NCBI GenBank assembly: GCA_021396245.1
Contig: WNYE01000012.1
Location: forward strand, 186,001-250,000
DNA: 64,000 nucleotides
Direction of reading: 5' to 3'
Source of the DNA: Sporothrix humicola
Lineage: Eukaryota; Ascomycota; Sordariomycetes; Ophiostomatales; Ophiostomataceae
Shown: positions 32,460-45,186 of the stretch, piece by piece
Layout of the letters: each line of letters begins with the position of its first letter
Position numbering within the stretch: the stretch's first letter is position 1
Translations under genes and position numbers: made by a program
The notes under the pieces: model-generated
The model's database searches: none
Seen by the model: only the letters and a program-made list of their open reading frames with translations
What the model was told of the DNA's origin: nothing

Positions 32460-35258
32460 ATGGCGTCCAACAAGATGGACTTTACAGATCGGGCCCAAAA
32501 GGCAGTCGAAGACGCCGTGGCCCTGGCCATGCAGTACGGCCATTCCCAGGTGCTGCCCGTCCATCTCACAGTCTCTCTCCTCGACCCCCCGCCGGACCTA
32601 TCCAAGGACCAGCAGAACCCGCCGGCCGGTGCCAGCAACCCCTCCTTCCTCCGCCAGGTCATTGAGCGTGCCAACGGCGATCCCCAGCTCTTTGACCGCG
32701 CCCTCAAAAAGAGCCTGGTCCGTCTCCCCAGCCAGGACCCCCCGCCAGACCAGGTGACCTTCTCTCCGTCTCTCCACGCTGTCTTCCGCAAGGCGGCCGA
32801 GCTGCAAAAGATACAGAAAGACTCGTACGTGGCAGTCGACCATTTGATTGCTGCGCTGTCCGAGGACAGCTCGATCCAGGTCTCGCTCAAGGAAGCCAAC
32901 ATCCCCAAGCCCAAGCTGGTGCAAGATGCTGTTACGGCCATCCGCGGCACGCGCCGCGTCGACTCCAAGACGGCCGACACGGAGCAGGAGAACGAGAACC
33001 TAGCCAAGTTCACCATTGACATGACGGCCATGGCACGCGAAGGCAAGATCGACCCGGTTATCGGCCGTGAAGAGGAGATCCGCCGCGTCATCCGCATTCT
33101 GTCTCGGCGGACCAAGAACAACCCGGTGCTCATCGGTGAGCCCGGTGTTGGTAAGACGACGGTCGTTGAGGGCCTGGCCCAGCGCATTGTCAACGCCGAT
33201 GTCCCCGACAACCTGGCTGCGTGCCGGCTGCTGTCGCTGGACGTTGGTGCCCTCGTCGCCGGTAGCAAGTACCGCGGTGAGTTTGAAGAGCGCATGAAGG
33301 GCGTCCTCAAGGAGATCACCGAGTCCAAGGACATGATTGTTCTCTTTGTCGACGAAATCCACCTGCTCATGGGCGCCGGTTCCTCGGGCGAGGGCGGCAT
33401 GGACGCTGCCAACCTGCTCAAGCCCATGCTGGCGCGCGGTCAGCTGCACTGTATTGGTGCGACGACGCTGGCCGAGTACCGCAAGTACATTGAGAAGGAC
33501 GCCGCCTTTGAGCGTCGGTTCCAGCAAGTTATCGTCAAAGAGCCCACCATCCCCGAGACCGTGTCCATTCTCCGTGGCTTGAAGGAAAAGTACGAAGTGC
33601 ACCACGGTGTCAACATTACCGACAGCGCCCTGGTCGCTTCCGCCAACCTGGCTGCGCGCTACCTGACCTCGCGCCGCCTGCCCGACTCGGCCGTCGATCT
33701 GATCGACGAAGCCGCTGCCGCCGTGCACGTGGCCCGTGAGTCGCAGCCCGAGATCATTGACTCGCTCGAGCGCCGCCTGCGCCAGCTGCAAATCGAAATC
33801 CACGCCCTGTCGCGCGAGAAGGACGACGCCTCCAAGGCCCGTCTCGCTCAAGCTAAGCAGGACGCCAGCAACGTCGAGGAGGAGCTGCGTCCTCTCCGCG
33901 AAAAGTACGAGAGCGAGCGCAAGCGTGGCAAGGACATCCAGGAGGCCAAGGTCAAGCTGGAGCAGCTCAAGGTCAAGATGGAGGACGCCTCGCGCATGGG
34001 CGACACGGCCCGCGCCGCCGACCTACAGTTCTACGCCATCCCCGAGATGGAGTCGCTGATCCGCAAGCTCGAAAAGGACAAGGCCGCTGCCGATGCGGCA
34101 CTCAACGCCTCTTCCAACGACACGGGCGGCTCCATGGTTACGGACGTGGTTGGCCCCGACCAGATCAACGAGATTGTGGCGCGGTGGACCGGTATCCCCG
34201 TGACTCGTCTCAAGACGTCTGAGAAGGAAAAGCTGCTGCACATGGAACGCCACCTCGGCAAGGTCGTCGTCGGCCAAGGCGAGGCGGTCAAGTCCGTGTC
34301 CAACGCCATCCGCCTGCAGCGCTCCGGCCTTGCCAACCCCAACCAGCCGCCCAGCTTCCTGTTCTGTGGTCCTTCGGGTACAGGCAAGACGCTGCTCACC
34401 AAGGCGCTGGCCGAATTCCTGTTTGACGACAGCAAAGCTATGATCCGCTTCGATATGTCCGAGTACCAGGAGCGGCACTCGCTGAGCCGCATGATCGGTG
34501 CGCCGCCCGGCTACGTTGGTCACGACTCTGGTGGCCAGCTGACTGAGGCCCTCCGCCGTCGTCCCTTCTCCATCCTGCTGTTCGACGAGGTTGAGAAGGC
34601 TGCCAAGGAAGTGCTCACAGTCCTCCTTCAGCTCATGGACGACGGCCGCATCACCGACGGCCAGGGCCGTGTTGTCGACGCCAAGAACTGCATTGTCGTG
34701 ATGACATCTAACCTGGGCGCCGAGTACCTGTCGCGGCCCTCGGGCAAGGACGGCAAGATTGACCCCACGACGCGCGAGCTCGTCATGAACGCCCTGCGCA
34801 GCTACTTCCTGCCCGAGTTCCTCAACCGTATCTCGTCCATTGTCATATTCAACCGGTTGACACGCAAAGAGATCCGCAAGATTGTCGACCTACGCATCAG
34901 CGAAATCCAGAAACGGCTCAACGACAACAACCGCAATGTCGAAATCATTGTCAGCAACGACGCCAAGGACTACCTGGGCAACGCCGGCTACTCGCCTGCC
35001 TATGGTGCCCGTCCTCTGCAGCGCCTGATCGAAAAGGAGCTGCTCAACAAGCTGGCCATTCTCATCCTGCGCGGCAACATCCGCGACGGCGAGGTGGCCC
35101 GCGTTGGCCTCGTCGACAACAAGATCACCATTGCCTCCAACCACCGCGACAGCGAGCAGTCCGACTCGGACGACGACTCAATGCTGTTGGACGACGATGA
35201 TGCTGTCGAGGAGCTTGTCGGCGACAACATGGATGAGGAGGACGACCTGTTTGACTAA
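32460..35258 (+). CDS. HSP104: Hsp104/ClpB protein disaggregase
   Basis: The gene encodes 932 residues without introns. The Clp N-domain (about 1-165) is followed by nucleotide-binding domain 1 with Walker A GEPGVGKT (226-233), pore loop KYRG (270-273) and Walker B VLFVDE (294-299). The coiled-coil middle domain spans about 420-545. Nucleotide-binding domain 2 has Walker A GPSGTGKT (637-644), pore loop GYVG (684-687) and Walker B ILLFDE (705-710). The tail is acidic and ends DDLFD, like the DDLD-type ends of cytosolic Hsp104 that bind TPR cochaperones. There is no mitochondrial presequence, which separates it from Hsp78. The hexamer threads aggregated proteins through its pore with Hsp70/40 and gives thermotolerance. 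The upstream TATA box and heat-shock-like element fit strong induction. All catalytic motifs are intact. Confidence 0.98.
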   Translation: MASNKMDFTDRAQKAVEDAVALAMQYGHSQVLPVHLTVSLLDPPPDLSKDQQNPPAGASNPSFLRQVIERANGDPQLFDRALKKSLVRLPSQDPPPDQVTFSPSLHAVFRKAAELQKIQKDSYVAVDHLIAALSEDSSIQVSLKEANIPKPKLVQDAVTAIRGTRRVDSKTADTEQENENLAKFTIDMTAMAREGKIDPVIGREEEIRRVIRILSRRTKNNPVLIGEPGVGKTTVVEGLAQRIVNADVPDNLAACRLLSLDVGALVAGSKYRGEFEERMKGVLKEITESKDMIVLFVDEIHLLMGAGSSGEGGMDAANLLKPMLARGQLHCIGATTLAEYRKYIEKDAAFERRFQQVIVKEPTIPETVSILRGLKEKYEVHHGVNITDSALVASANLAARYLTSRRLPDSAVDLIDEAAAAVHVARESQPEIIDSLERRLRQLQIEIHALSREKDDASKARLAQAKQDASNVEEELRPLREKYESERKRGKDIQEAKVKLEQLKVKMEDASRMGDTARAADLQFYAIPEMESLIRKLEKDKAAADAALNASSNDTGGSMVTDVVGPDQINEIVARWTGIPVTRLKTSEKEKLLHMERHLGKVVVGQGEAVKSVSNAIRLQRSGLANPNQPPSFLFCGPSGTGKTLLTKALAEFLFDDSKAMIRFDMSEYQERHSLSRMIGAPPGYVGHDSGGQLTEALRRRPFSILLFDEVEKAAKEVLTVLLQLMDDGRITDGQGRVVDAKNCIVVMTSNLGAEYLSRPSGKDGKIDPTTRELVMNALRSYFLPEFLNRISSIVIFNRLTRKEIRKIVDLRISEIQKRLNDNNRNVEIIVSNDAKDYLGNAGYSPAYGARPLQRLIEKELLNKLAILILRGNIRDGEVARVGLVDNKITIASNHRDSEQSDSDDDSMLLDDDDAVEELVGDNMDEEDDLFD

Positions 35259-37488
35259 GCAGCATGTCCTTTGACTCCAATTGATGAATTTTACGAGTTA
35301 GCATTTTGTTTTCTTTTCTTTTTTCTTCTTATGTTTTATTTTCATATATATCCAAAGGCTTTCATTGTTGTTTGTTTTATTCATCTGTCTTTGTATCACG
35401 AAAGCTGGAAGATTTGTCATTTGGTTTGGTGTTTTCATAAAGACGAAAGACAATCCTGTGAGCATAGTAGATCATCTACTAGATAGCATGTTCCAAGAGA
35501 ACACAATACAAAAATATATAAATAAATACTTGTGTCAATGGTAAATGTGTATGTGAACGTAAATCAATGCGAATTGTCAAGTAGCGGTAGTAGTGTGTAA
35601 AATTCAGCCCAGAGCTCTGTTTTGGCGGGAATTTCAGTGCATCGAGAACTGCACCGCATCACGACTTTCATTTGACAGCACTTGAGCTTCATGAAATGCG
35701 TCAAAATCAATCGCTTACCCACACTAAATAAAGTGCGCCTCAAAGTCGAGCTTGAAGGCAAGGAATTGAATACAAAATTATCTCAAAAAAGTCATACAAT
35801 TCAATCATCGCATCCATTCATCATGATCATCATCTCAACAAAAATAACTTCAAAAAAATTGGTTCAGTGGCCAACTGATCCGGGTGGTGGACAGTCCACT
35901 ATCACACGCGATCCAGCCACTTGCGTACTCCCCCTGGTCACAGACCTGCCATAACTGTGGCCCTACCCACAAACTGAAGGTGAGAACCCCATTTCTGCTA
36001 ATGATCCCCGGTGGCCCCCATATGAGACGGTAAACAGTTCAAATCTTCTTTGGCGCTCTTTATAACGGTACGTTCCTCTTCTTGAGGATACGTCCTCCAA
36101 TGGGCCGGGACATTGCCTCAGCCACCCATTTTATATGCGCCGCCGTCTTTGACCATACAGCCCAGTTGGCTTGCACACAGTAAGCGTCTCATTCTTTATC
36201 CATGGGTTGATCACGGCCACCTGAGCAATCAAAGGGACGGTAGTTTAAACTTCGCCCTGGAGTTGAACCTTGGAGCGCACTCTTTAACTTGAGCAACGTC
36301 TACCACCTGCACCATCTGGGCTGGGATCAAACCAGGTACACCAGGATAACTCTGCAGCGTGGCATTTCGACGGCCTCCAGGTTCCAGCGCTCGGTTCCAG
36401 CGGGCATAGGCGCCCAACAGCCAACGACAGCGCCCGAAGCAAGTACGCAAGCACTTAAAAAGCGGGACTCATAGTGTCCACAATTGAAGAAATTTTTGAC
36501 AAAGTAGTCTTATATAGCCTGGACCAAAAAGATGGCCAAAGTAGCTGGAGACAACAAAGAGCGGCCGCAACTTTTTTTACTTTGATGGCGAAATTCAATC
36601 AACACATGGAATGGTGTCAGAAATGCATCTATTTTGTAAATATCGCAACTTTGAGAGTCGCAAAAATTAACCCCAGCCTGTAGACACGCAATTGTACTGC
36701 GGCAGGTGTGGCACGTGACCTTTTCAGGCTGTTTACATCTCCTGGCCATGACAAGAGTTTCGGTCACGAAGCAGAGTTCGCCAACCTGTTGTTAATTGTA
36801 ATCATATTAGTTCAGTCTTTCCATATAATTATTATCCATTACTACCATTTAAATATCTCGCTATTAATAAGGTATCAAAAAAGAAAACACTAACACAGCT
36901 TCAACAAATACAAACGGAGCTTCAGCAAGAAATTCCGCAAAGTCACATAGCATCAGAGACAAAACATACTTGAGTAACGACTTGTATTTGTACCGTCCCC
37001 TTTAGCATTGGGGGCGTCTGCGTTGGCAGGTATCATTTTATGGCCAAACTTCCCACCCATATTTATAAAGCAACAAAAACATCTAAACAACATGTCTTCC
37101 ATGGACATCAACCCGTGCACAGTGAGTGTGCTTGATGTCTCGAATAGATCCCAGTGTAAAACGCATGAATAGAATAACAAACAGCCAAACCAAAATCAAA
37201 ATCAAGCGAGCAGAAAAATCAAAATGACAAAATGAAAACCCAGTGTCGTAAAGTCAGCCATGGTAAAGGAGGGCTGGTCTCCTCAAGTAGAGTAAGAAAA
37301 GAAAAGAGGAAAGAAGAGTCCTGAAAGTAAAACCCAGTATAGACCACAATTAATGAAATAAGAGCAAGATGATGGAGGTATCGCAATAGAGTTGAACAGA
37401 AAGCCAAAGAGAAAAAGACCGGATATCGAAATGGGGAATCAATAACAACAGAGGGAAATGACAGGCATTAAACAACAGGGAAAACACT
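35259..37488. other. AT-rich intergenic region
   Basis: About 2.2 kb lies between the HSP104 stop and the stop of the phosducin-like gene. It has long AT-rich stretches (35290-35560, 36790-36960). Two segments near 36255-36275 and 36327-36337 resemble pol III B boxes on the minus strand, but no tRNA cloverleaf can be built. No coding gene is supported. Confidence 0.45.
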
Positions 37489-38500
37489 CTACAGAATATC
37501 CTTGGAGTGAAGGAGCTTCTGCAGGTTCTCGCTGCTGAATGCGTCGTCGTCGTCCTTGTCCTCGCCGGGCAGCATCTCGATCAGACCCGTCAGGTTGGCG
37601 AACAGGTCGCCCTGGTTGCGGTAGGCCAGGATGGCAGGGACGGCGGCGTTGTCAAACTCAATGTCGTCGTAGTGGACCTTGACAAAGTGGACATGCGGGA
37701 AAGCCATGACCAGAGGCCGCAGAGCAGACTCGACAGCACTGGATACTTGGCACTAGACAGGTCAGATAATTAGCATCTTGCATATATATGGCACATAACA
37801 CATGGCACATGGTAGCACCAAAGGAACGCTGCAGTGTAACAGTATAACATACCTCGTCATCATAGACAAAAACGACAACAACGGTCTCACGACCAACCTT
37901 CTCAATGGCATCGAGGTAGCCGAGAGCGTCAACAGTGTCGAGGCGGCCGTAGATGCGGACACTTGGCGATGTCCGCCGTGTCCGGATGTGAGCACCAGGC
38001 CGTGTGTCGTCCTCCAGTTCCCGGCGACGGGACTCGCGCCATTGTGCCAGGAACGACTCCTCGTCCTCGTCCTCCTCAGATGACAGATCGCTCTTCTTGT
38101 CGTTGTCGACAGATCCGTTGCTGACATGGCCAAGACCGAACACGCTGCGCCGGGCGTTGCGAACGCGGTTCATGAAAGTGGCCTTGCGGGCCAGCTCGTA
38201 ATTCCGGGCATCAGCAATGACACCCTTGACACCGGTGGCGCGTCCCGAGTCGAAAGATGCTGGGGGCAGCTTGTAGCCGTATGTGTCGGCGCCCGAGGCG
38301 CTGTGGTTCATAGATGGCATACGCATGGCGGCGTTGATTTGCTCTGCACGGTACTGTTCTTCTTCGTCAAGGTCGTCGGACGCAGCTTCTTGCTTGTATG
38401 CGAGACGGTCTTCGGGATGGAGATGGCGGTCTTCTTCAGGTCCTTGGTTGTTCTTATCGACAAGCTGTTGGAACTCCGCCTGGGCTTCGGTTTGTGACAT
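37489..38500 (-). CDS. PHLP1: Phosducin-like protein (PhLP1/BDM-1 class), G-beta-gamma assembly cochaperone
   Basis: Two exons on the minus strand, 38500-37853 and 37752-37489, give 303 residues. The 100-base intron (GTATGT, CTGTCTAG) joins VFVYDDE to CQVSSAVESA. The acidic N-terminal helical region includes GVKGVIADARNYELAR, matching the conserved GPKGVINDWR-type helix of phosducins that contacts G-beta. FLAQWRESRRRELEDDTRPG leads into the thioredoxin-like domain (about 180-290: RIYGRLDTVDALGYLDAIE, AVPAILAYRNQGDLFANLTG) and a short acidic tail. No redox CxxC is present, as expected for phosducins. PhLP1 works with the CCT chaperonin to fold G-beta and pair it with G-gamma, and loss of the fungal orthologue (bdm-1 in Cryphonectria) destabilises G-beta (established). 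The G-beta gene is the next recognisable gene upstream on the same strand. Confidence 0.9.
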
Positions 38501-41500
38501 GATGAAAGAAAGAGAAAAGAAAAAGAAAAAAGAAGAAGAAGAGAGGGGAAAGAAGAGAAGAAAAGGGAACCAGGAAGATGGTGATAGCGTGAGCAGGGGG
38601 TCTCTCCGCTTTAAGTAGTGATATGCAGCGGCGGAGTAAGGAGGAAGGGCACAAGGGGGGTGTTGTGATAATACTGGGAGTATCGACAAGGCAAGGCAAG
38701 GCAAGCACAAGGCAAAGAATGAGCGGTCTGGACAAGGCAAAACCGAGCAGGCCTTCAAGAGACGGGGGTGTGTAGTGGAGGAAGGAAGCGAGGGAACGAG
38801 GAAGGAAGAAGTGGAAGAAGCCGGTGCCAAGTCAGAGAATGACTGCTGCAGCGTGTAAGAGAATGAGAATGTGGTTTGAGCTGAGAGCACGCGGTGTTTG
38901 GCGGATTTTCCTTTCCTAAAGGAGCCCGGCAAAAACAACAGAACCCTTTTTAGCAACGGAAGGGATAGAACGTCAAGGTAAACAAGACGGTCGAGAACGT
39001 CAAAGACGAGGTCGAGGTCCTACAGAAACGTCTGTTGGGCACGGGGAGGGCGGGGCGTGGAACGAGATGACGGATTCCACGAGGCGAAGAATAACGTGGC
39101 TGCCACGAAATCAGACAATAGCCACGCGAGAGCGGCGAAGGGAGAATGCAGTTGGCGAGGAGGGAAGGGAGAAACAAGAAGCAAGGGGATCCACGAAAGT
39201 GAGGCTAACCGCTCGGCTGGATCAAGAAACGAAGGTAAAAATAACAGGCAAGGAATGATGAGCTATGCGGCAGCAAAGGAAGCGGCAGCGAGGAATGGAA
39301 CTTGGGTTCTCGAAGTTCGGTGTGGCCGTGTTTGGGGAAGAATGGCAGAGAAAGAGAAGAGAGTGTGCAAAGAATGCGGGTGAAGATTTGCTTTGATGAT
39401 GGTCAAGGAATGTCGAATGTCGAAACGTCTGTGTCTGTGTCCGACAGGGTAGACCAAAGATGGTGAATTGAGTACTGAGCAGGCAAGAGGAAGGAATGAA
39501 AGAGAGAGAAAACCACAGGAGAAGGATTTGCGAGTGACTCGTCTGTGTTTTGTTTCTCGCACGCCTGACGTAGGGGAATAAGAACAAGAGTGAGAATCGT
39601 ATTGAAGCTGGACAGGGGTGAAAACACGACTACTGCGTCAGGGCCGATCCTTTCTGGCTTGGACGAGCAGTGCAGGCTGAACCCCTGGGCATGCGTCAGG
39701 CTCTGTTTCAGAAGAGGTCGAGGGGGGGCAAATATGGAGGCGTCGGCGAGAGCGAGGTCGCAATCTTTCAAAAATGCACTGCACAGCTGCGTGTGAAAAG
39801 CGTGGGCCTAGCGGGGTGCTGGAAGGCAACAAAAGGGTGTGATTTGATGATTCGATGCCAGGTGAAGAGCAAACAGCCGTTGCGGGGAGCGTGGGCCAAT
39901 GTCAGTTGTCGTCTGTGTGCGACAACGTGGACTGAGGTCTTGATGTCTCGGCAGGGCGTTTCTTGCGTCTCTGTGGTGGCGCCAGGGGTTTTTTTCTGGC
40001 TTTTTTTGGCTTAGGTGTGATGGGTGCAATGTTATGCGCAACTCTGGATCAGGCAATAAACGGGGCAAGGGCGTTCGTTGCGGAGGGTGAGGCAGCGAAA
40101 GAAGAGAATGGGAGGTGGAAGATTCCGAATTGGTGACGAGAGGACGAAAAATGACGAGAAGTGACAAGGTCAAAGAGGCCGGAAGGTGTCAAAGAAATAA
40201 AGGAGATAAAGGAGGTTAATGGTTCTTCATTTAAAGCATGCACGAGGAAAGAGCGAACAGCAAAGTTGACATTCTATGTGCCACGTGAAAGGGCGTTGTT
40301 GCGTCTTGTGTAGATTGGAACATCAATTTGCGGCAGGAACCAAATGTGGAAAGAGGGAAGAAGCAGATGGAAGGAACAAAGAAGGCAGGCGCGAGGCGTG
40401 CAAAAAAAGGTGCAGACACCGCAAAACAGCAAAATACGGGTGCGGCGGGGCGCGTGTAGGCGTGATGGTGGGTAGGAAGCCGCTGGGGCTTGGTGAGATT
40501 TTGTGGTTTTTCACCTCCTTTTCCCCTTTCCCTTTCCCTATTTTCTCTCCGCCACGCCTTCCTCAATCTTACAATAGCGTGCCGCGCCTGCCCATTCGCG
40601 TGGCAGCAGGGATTTTTCCCAAGCAAATCGAATCGATCAAGATACGGCATCTGCGGCGAGGAGAATGAGGAAGGCACGAGTACGACGTGCAGTCACTGCA
40701 ATTACGGGATGCAATGTACTGTTGTGTGGTATAAATGCAAACGCCCTACGCACGACCTCCTTTTTTCGTCACCAACAGCACGGTTGACATAAAGTGTTCC
40801 TGGGGCGCGTCGACACTCGAAAACCAAACATAGCAACACAGCTAACGGCCAACTAAACAACAGTCCGGTCTAAATTGGGCGCTGCAGCAAGAAAAGCGGC
40901 GGAGTCCGTTGCAGAACAATTTTAGCGACATGGGGACTTCTCCATCTTCTCCAGAGAGGCGAGACAGGCCCAAAGAGAAACAAGAAAAGAAAGTACCGGA
41001 GGTTGAGGATAGCAGGCCAGCAGGTGTCCAGTGGCGCCAGAAGAAACCGGAAGGAAAGGACACCAATTCGAGCCAGCTCACCACCAAATGATGACGAGCA
41101 AAACTAGGAGAGCGCAAGATCGCAGGTTGGTCAAGGCGATGCTTACATGGATGTCGCCAGGAAATGAGCTGGAAATACACTCGAGAATTCAGGCATCACA
41201 AGAGCAGGTGACGCCGACGACCGCTTGAAGCGCTTCCAAGACGAGAAAGGATGTTCTCTGGGGGCTTCCTCGTGAACAGAAAAACGACGAAATCAACCCC
41301 CAACCCCCGTTCGATCGGCACTTCGCCTTCTAGTGTTCTTTTTCTCCTTGGCTGACCCCTGGTTCTGGGCTCGTTGGCTTCTCTCGACCCCTACTAGTAT
41401 ACATTATACGTCGTATGCTTTTTGCCTTTTTGCTCCTTTTCTCTGTTGGGTGTGCCTCCTTTTTGTCGGTCGTGTTGACGTTGCTGGAGGAGAACACAGA

Positions 41501-44500
41501 GGCAGTGAGGAGAGTGGCTCAGTGGCCAGTGGCTGGCCATCGGAGTGCGGAGCATTTGCCCCCTCTACCTTTTTCTTCCTTCCCTATCCTTGGCGTGTTA
41601 CAGATTTCTTTTGACGTGCTCTGGATTCAGGGCAAAAGGGAGAGATATTCTGTCGATCAGGACCCAGACCGGAAGTGGAAAAGAAAGCGAGTGCCGGTCT
41701 GGCCAGACAAGAGAGGACTGAGGAATGGAAAAGAAGAAAAGGAAGAAGAAGAACAGGAAGCGAGAAGCAAAGCGAAGCAGGCGAAGACCGAAAAGATGGG
41801 GAAATGAATGCACAGACGAGGAGAAACTTTCAAAAGTCGATCAAGACATTCAGACATTCAGACATCAAGAGCTGACCACAGACATTGCGAAACACACGAA
41901 CCTCGGAAGATTGTTCCATCGACACTTTCCCCAGCCCCGACAGCATGGCCAAATTGTGCACGTCCTTCCCGCAAGTTGAATCATACATTAATGCACATCC
42001 CATCTGTGTGCACCTGTCTGTGGTTATTTGTGGTTTTTGATGCGCTGTGGAGCCCCGCGACAAAACAGCAAACAACAAACAGCATACCATTTCTTCATGG
42101 CAATTTGGCGCCCCTTTATGCTTTGGCATTCTCCAACTTTCTCGTGATGCAACATACTCCGTACGGGTGAGTACGATGTCAGAGTACGTCGTATTGTCGA
42201 TATGCAGAGGTATCGGACAGGATTCAAACTCACGATCCTGCCAGGGCCTGTCTAAATAAAGCATTTAAAGTGGTCAATACGGGGTGAGAAATGCCGGCGA
42301 ACATTAGATGCAAAATTCTCGGCCTTGAGATATTCGTCTACTGTGTACCCAGTATGGAGACCTAAACAGGGATCGGGGTCGAATCTCAGATAAACTATGA
42401 CCACTTGTAAATTAATGTGCATTAAAGCGTGGCTAGTCGTCATAAAAGAGCCGATCTTTGACGATAAATTAGGAAGAGATGTGCTGGGTACGGATATGAC
42501 CGATCTAGTTCTGCTCATCTAAAGCACTGTCTACGGGGTAGGGGCAAGCATATATGCAGCAAAGAAAGGAGGAAGGAGAAAGCAAAAAAGGACGAGCCTT
42601 GACTTGGCCAAGACCGCGAGCCTCGTCCATGCACTCGTGTTGAAACGACTTGCACCAGTGCCCATGGGACACTGGCCATCATATTCATAGCTGAGCCAGA
42701 CCTTACGTGATCGAGGTCGAGCCTTGATCCAGCAGAGCCTGTCACGATGTTTCGTTTTCTTGTCAAAGTCCACGCTAAAACGACACACACGCAGAAGCTG
42801 CTGTTCCGTGTGCGATCGCATCTTATTATTCCGACATAAACTGCACATCGTGTTTCGTGGCCTATTGTATATTTCCTATGATATCAACCATACGGCCTCT
42901 CCCAGTATTGCCTGTGTTGAAAAATACCACGGTTTCGAGGAGGACGCAGGGCGTGATCTTTGTGTCGAATACGCTGCGTTGATGGTCACTGTGTGTTGTC
43001 TTGCATATACGCTTTATAGCGAGGCGCCGACTGTGAAGAGTACGATGACATAAAAACTGAAGTGTGAAGAGAGAAGAAAGGTACAAAGAGATGAATGTAC
43101 GGAACACATGCCTGGTGCTTACATCGTCAGTCGAAACGTGATTGAAGGTGGAATTGGGTCAAGCTATGTTGCTTTGGTTAATTGGTTTTGTGTGCTGTAT
43201 TCTATCTCTTTGGCTTCGTGTTTGTTCTCGTTTGTTTACATCCGGTCTTCTTGAGCTACGTGTCTCATATTCATTGTGAGCCATTTGCATCATTCGTTAC
43301 CTCTTCCTAGGAATACATATCTCAAAATACGGATTATCTCATTTTGAAGTTATTTGTTTTCCCTCTGTTCATTCTCAACGATTTAATTGTTGTGTAATTA
43401 TGTTTGGAATTTATTATTATTATTTTATTTTTTAATATTTAGGCCTATGAGTTTTGATACTCAGGCATTTTTTTATATACAAAAAAAGCACGTGGTGAAA
43501 ATGAATAGTTTGACATAAAATATATGTGAACGTAAACAAGAAATAATACCGTAAAAACCACTTAACAATTACCATGGATGTCATGTTTGAAGACTAATTT
43601 ATCATGGCACAAGTTGAGCGAACATGAGGCGTGTTGTATGTGGTTGCTTTTCATTCCATGTTGTTGCCACGGCTCCGATACAGATGTGTATGCATAAAGT
43701 ATCATAGCGTAGGTACCGCTCATACGTGAATATTGTCGTGAGCCCTTCAGTTCTGTTATATATTGTTATACAGCGGAGCATGGGAGCATAGAACGTCATT
43801 TTGTTTACTGAATGACAGACTCAGCATGCCCTCATCTACCTACCCCTTATTCTAACATCCAACTGCACGAAGTAGTGACAATGCAATTCATTGCAGCGTC
43901 CATATCGACATTCCATACGATACGATGGCTTGCTTTCGTGTCTAGATTAGAATGAGGACTGATATGTTCGAGGCGTCTTATGGAACCACTGTTATAGGAC
44001 TGCCTTGTATGCCGAGGTCGGCTACGTGGATTTCAAACGAGGGTACCTGCATCCGGGGACGGTGCACAATATTTAACGTCATCGTCAACGATGCATCGGT
44101 GGATTGGTCAGTAGTACTTCGTATCACGGCATGGCAGGCACAGTTCTCCGAGAGCATCGACATGGGAAAAAAATGAACTAGTTTTTTTGTGACAAACGAA
44201 AAAAGAGGAGACAAAAGTAATAAAAAAAAGGATATCGTTAGAGAGATAGTGTGAGCTTCTGGTAGGTAGAAGACTATGGCGATGAGGTAGAGAGAGACAT
44301 ATGATGTCAAGATGAGAGAAAAAAAAGGATGCGGAACAAGAAACCTCGGCACATGTCGTGGGTGTACATCGGGCCAACTATACAAAAGGGGGAAGAAGAA
44401 CCGTCCTTGACAAGAGGAAAAGAAAAAAAAAGAGAAAGGGAATATAGAACAAGAAAAAGAAGAAGTGAGAAAAGTAGAATAGACAGACAGGTCAAGGGAA

Positions 44501-45186
44501 AAAAGAGCAGCCAAGATTAGAACAGAGCACACGAGACAAAAAAGAAAAGAAACCCTTTTAGCAGAACGAGAAATGAAGTAAGCAGGAAGACAGAGAGGCA
44601 AGATAGGACAAAAGGAAAACGAGGAAAGGGGGAAAAAAAGGAGAGCAAACAAGGACCCGAAGAAAACCGTCGTGAAGGTAAGATTGGACCGCTGCTTCAA
44701 CTCGTAAACCCTGGTTTTCGGATGCGATACACAAAATGGAGAGGCAGAGGCAACGCAACGAGAAAACAGCACTTGCTGGTTCCCAAATGAATCAACGTCG
44801 ATGTCCATAATTAGATTTCGAAAAAGAAGAACAGGGCGCACGAGACGATGTCGCTGAGGGACCGATATGCAGGTAGGCATCGCGGGGAGAAGACTGCTTC
44901 GGAAGGCATGCATGGACACAACACGTGCTGCGCTGATGATACAAGCCCTTTCGAGATACGTCATTAACCGTTGCTGATTGCTGCTTATCGACATGAAATG
45001 ACAGGACTGGCATCGTCGCGTATTTGTTGTCTCCGACAAGTATGCCGAGGGCGTGGCTCCGAGTGTTTCGTCGTTTTTTTTTATGTTGTTTTAGGTGGAT
45101 GGATAGGGCGAAATTGGTCGCAAGCGTGGTTCGTTGTCGGAACAATATCAATGAGGCATTCGTCTCGTCGTAATAGGTGGATTGCC
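38501..45186. other. 6.7 kb intergenic region between phosducin-like and G-beta genes
   Basis: No protein gene is recognisable. 38501-39600 is A/G-rich on the plus strand, so C/T-rich on the minus strand, as expected for the leader of the phosducin-like gene. It includes a GGCAA repeat near 38690-38717. Another purine-rich stretch lies at 41700-41800. 42268-42406 is a fold-back element. 43380-43560 is very AT-rich. 44170-44640 is purine-rich, giving a low-complexity Ser/Phe/Leu frame on the minus strand that is not credible as a protein. The region could host non-coding transcripts. Confidence 0.45.
42268..42406. repeat. Fold-back element with nested inverted repeats
   Basis: The ends AAGTGGTCA (42268-42276) and TGACCACTT (42398-42406) are perfect inverted copies. 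Inside them TGAGA (42285-42289) and TCTCA (42384-42388) pair at nearly symmetric distance. The 139-base size and ends resemble a small non-autonomous transposon, but no target duplication is clear. Confidence 0.4.

Noticed and set aside
36240..36345. Possible tRNA or tRNA-derived element on the minus strand
   Set aside because: Words like the A box (TGGTGCAGGTGG) and B box (GGTTCAACTCC, GGTTTGATCCC) are present, but acceptor, T and anticodon stems do not pair and no intact cloverleaf can be drawn.
42225..42260. tRNA 3'-end-like sequence (GTGAGTTTGAATCC on the minus strand)
   Set aside because: The T stem does not pair and no matching acceptor arm is found upstream. It pairs better as a simple hairpin (CAGGAT/ATCCTG).
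43978..45039. Minus-strand frame of 353 codons rich in Ser/Phe/Leu
   Set aside because: Produced by a purine-rich plus strand. The predicted hydrophobic runs are composition artefacts, with no conserved motif and a start in the G-beta 3' flank.
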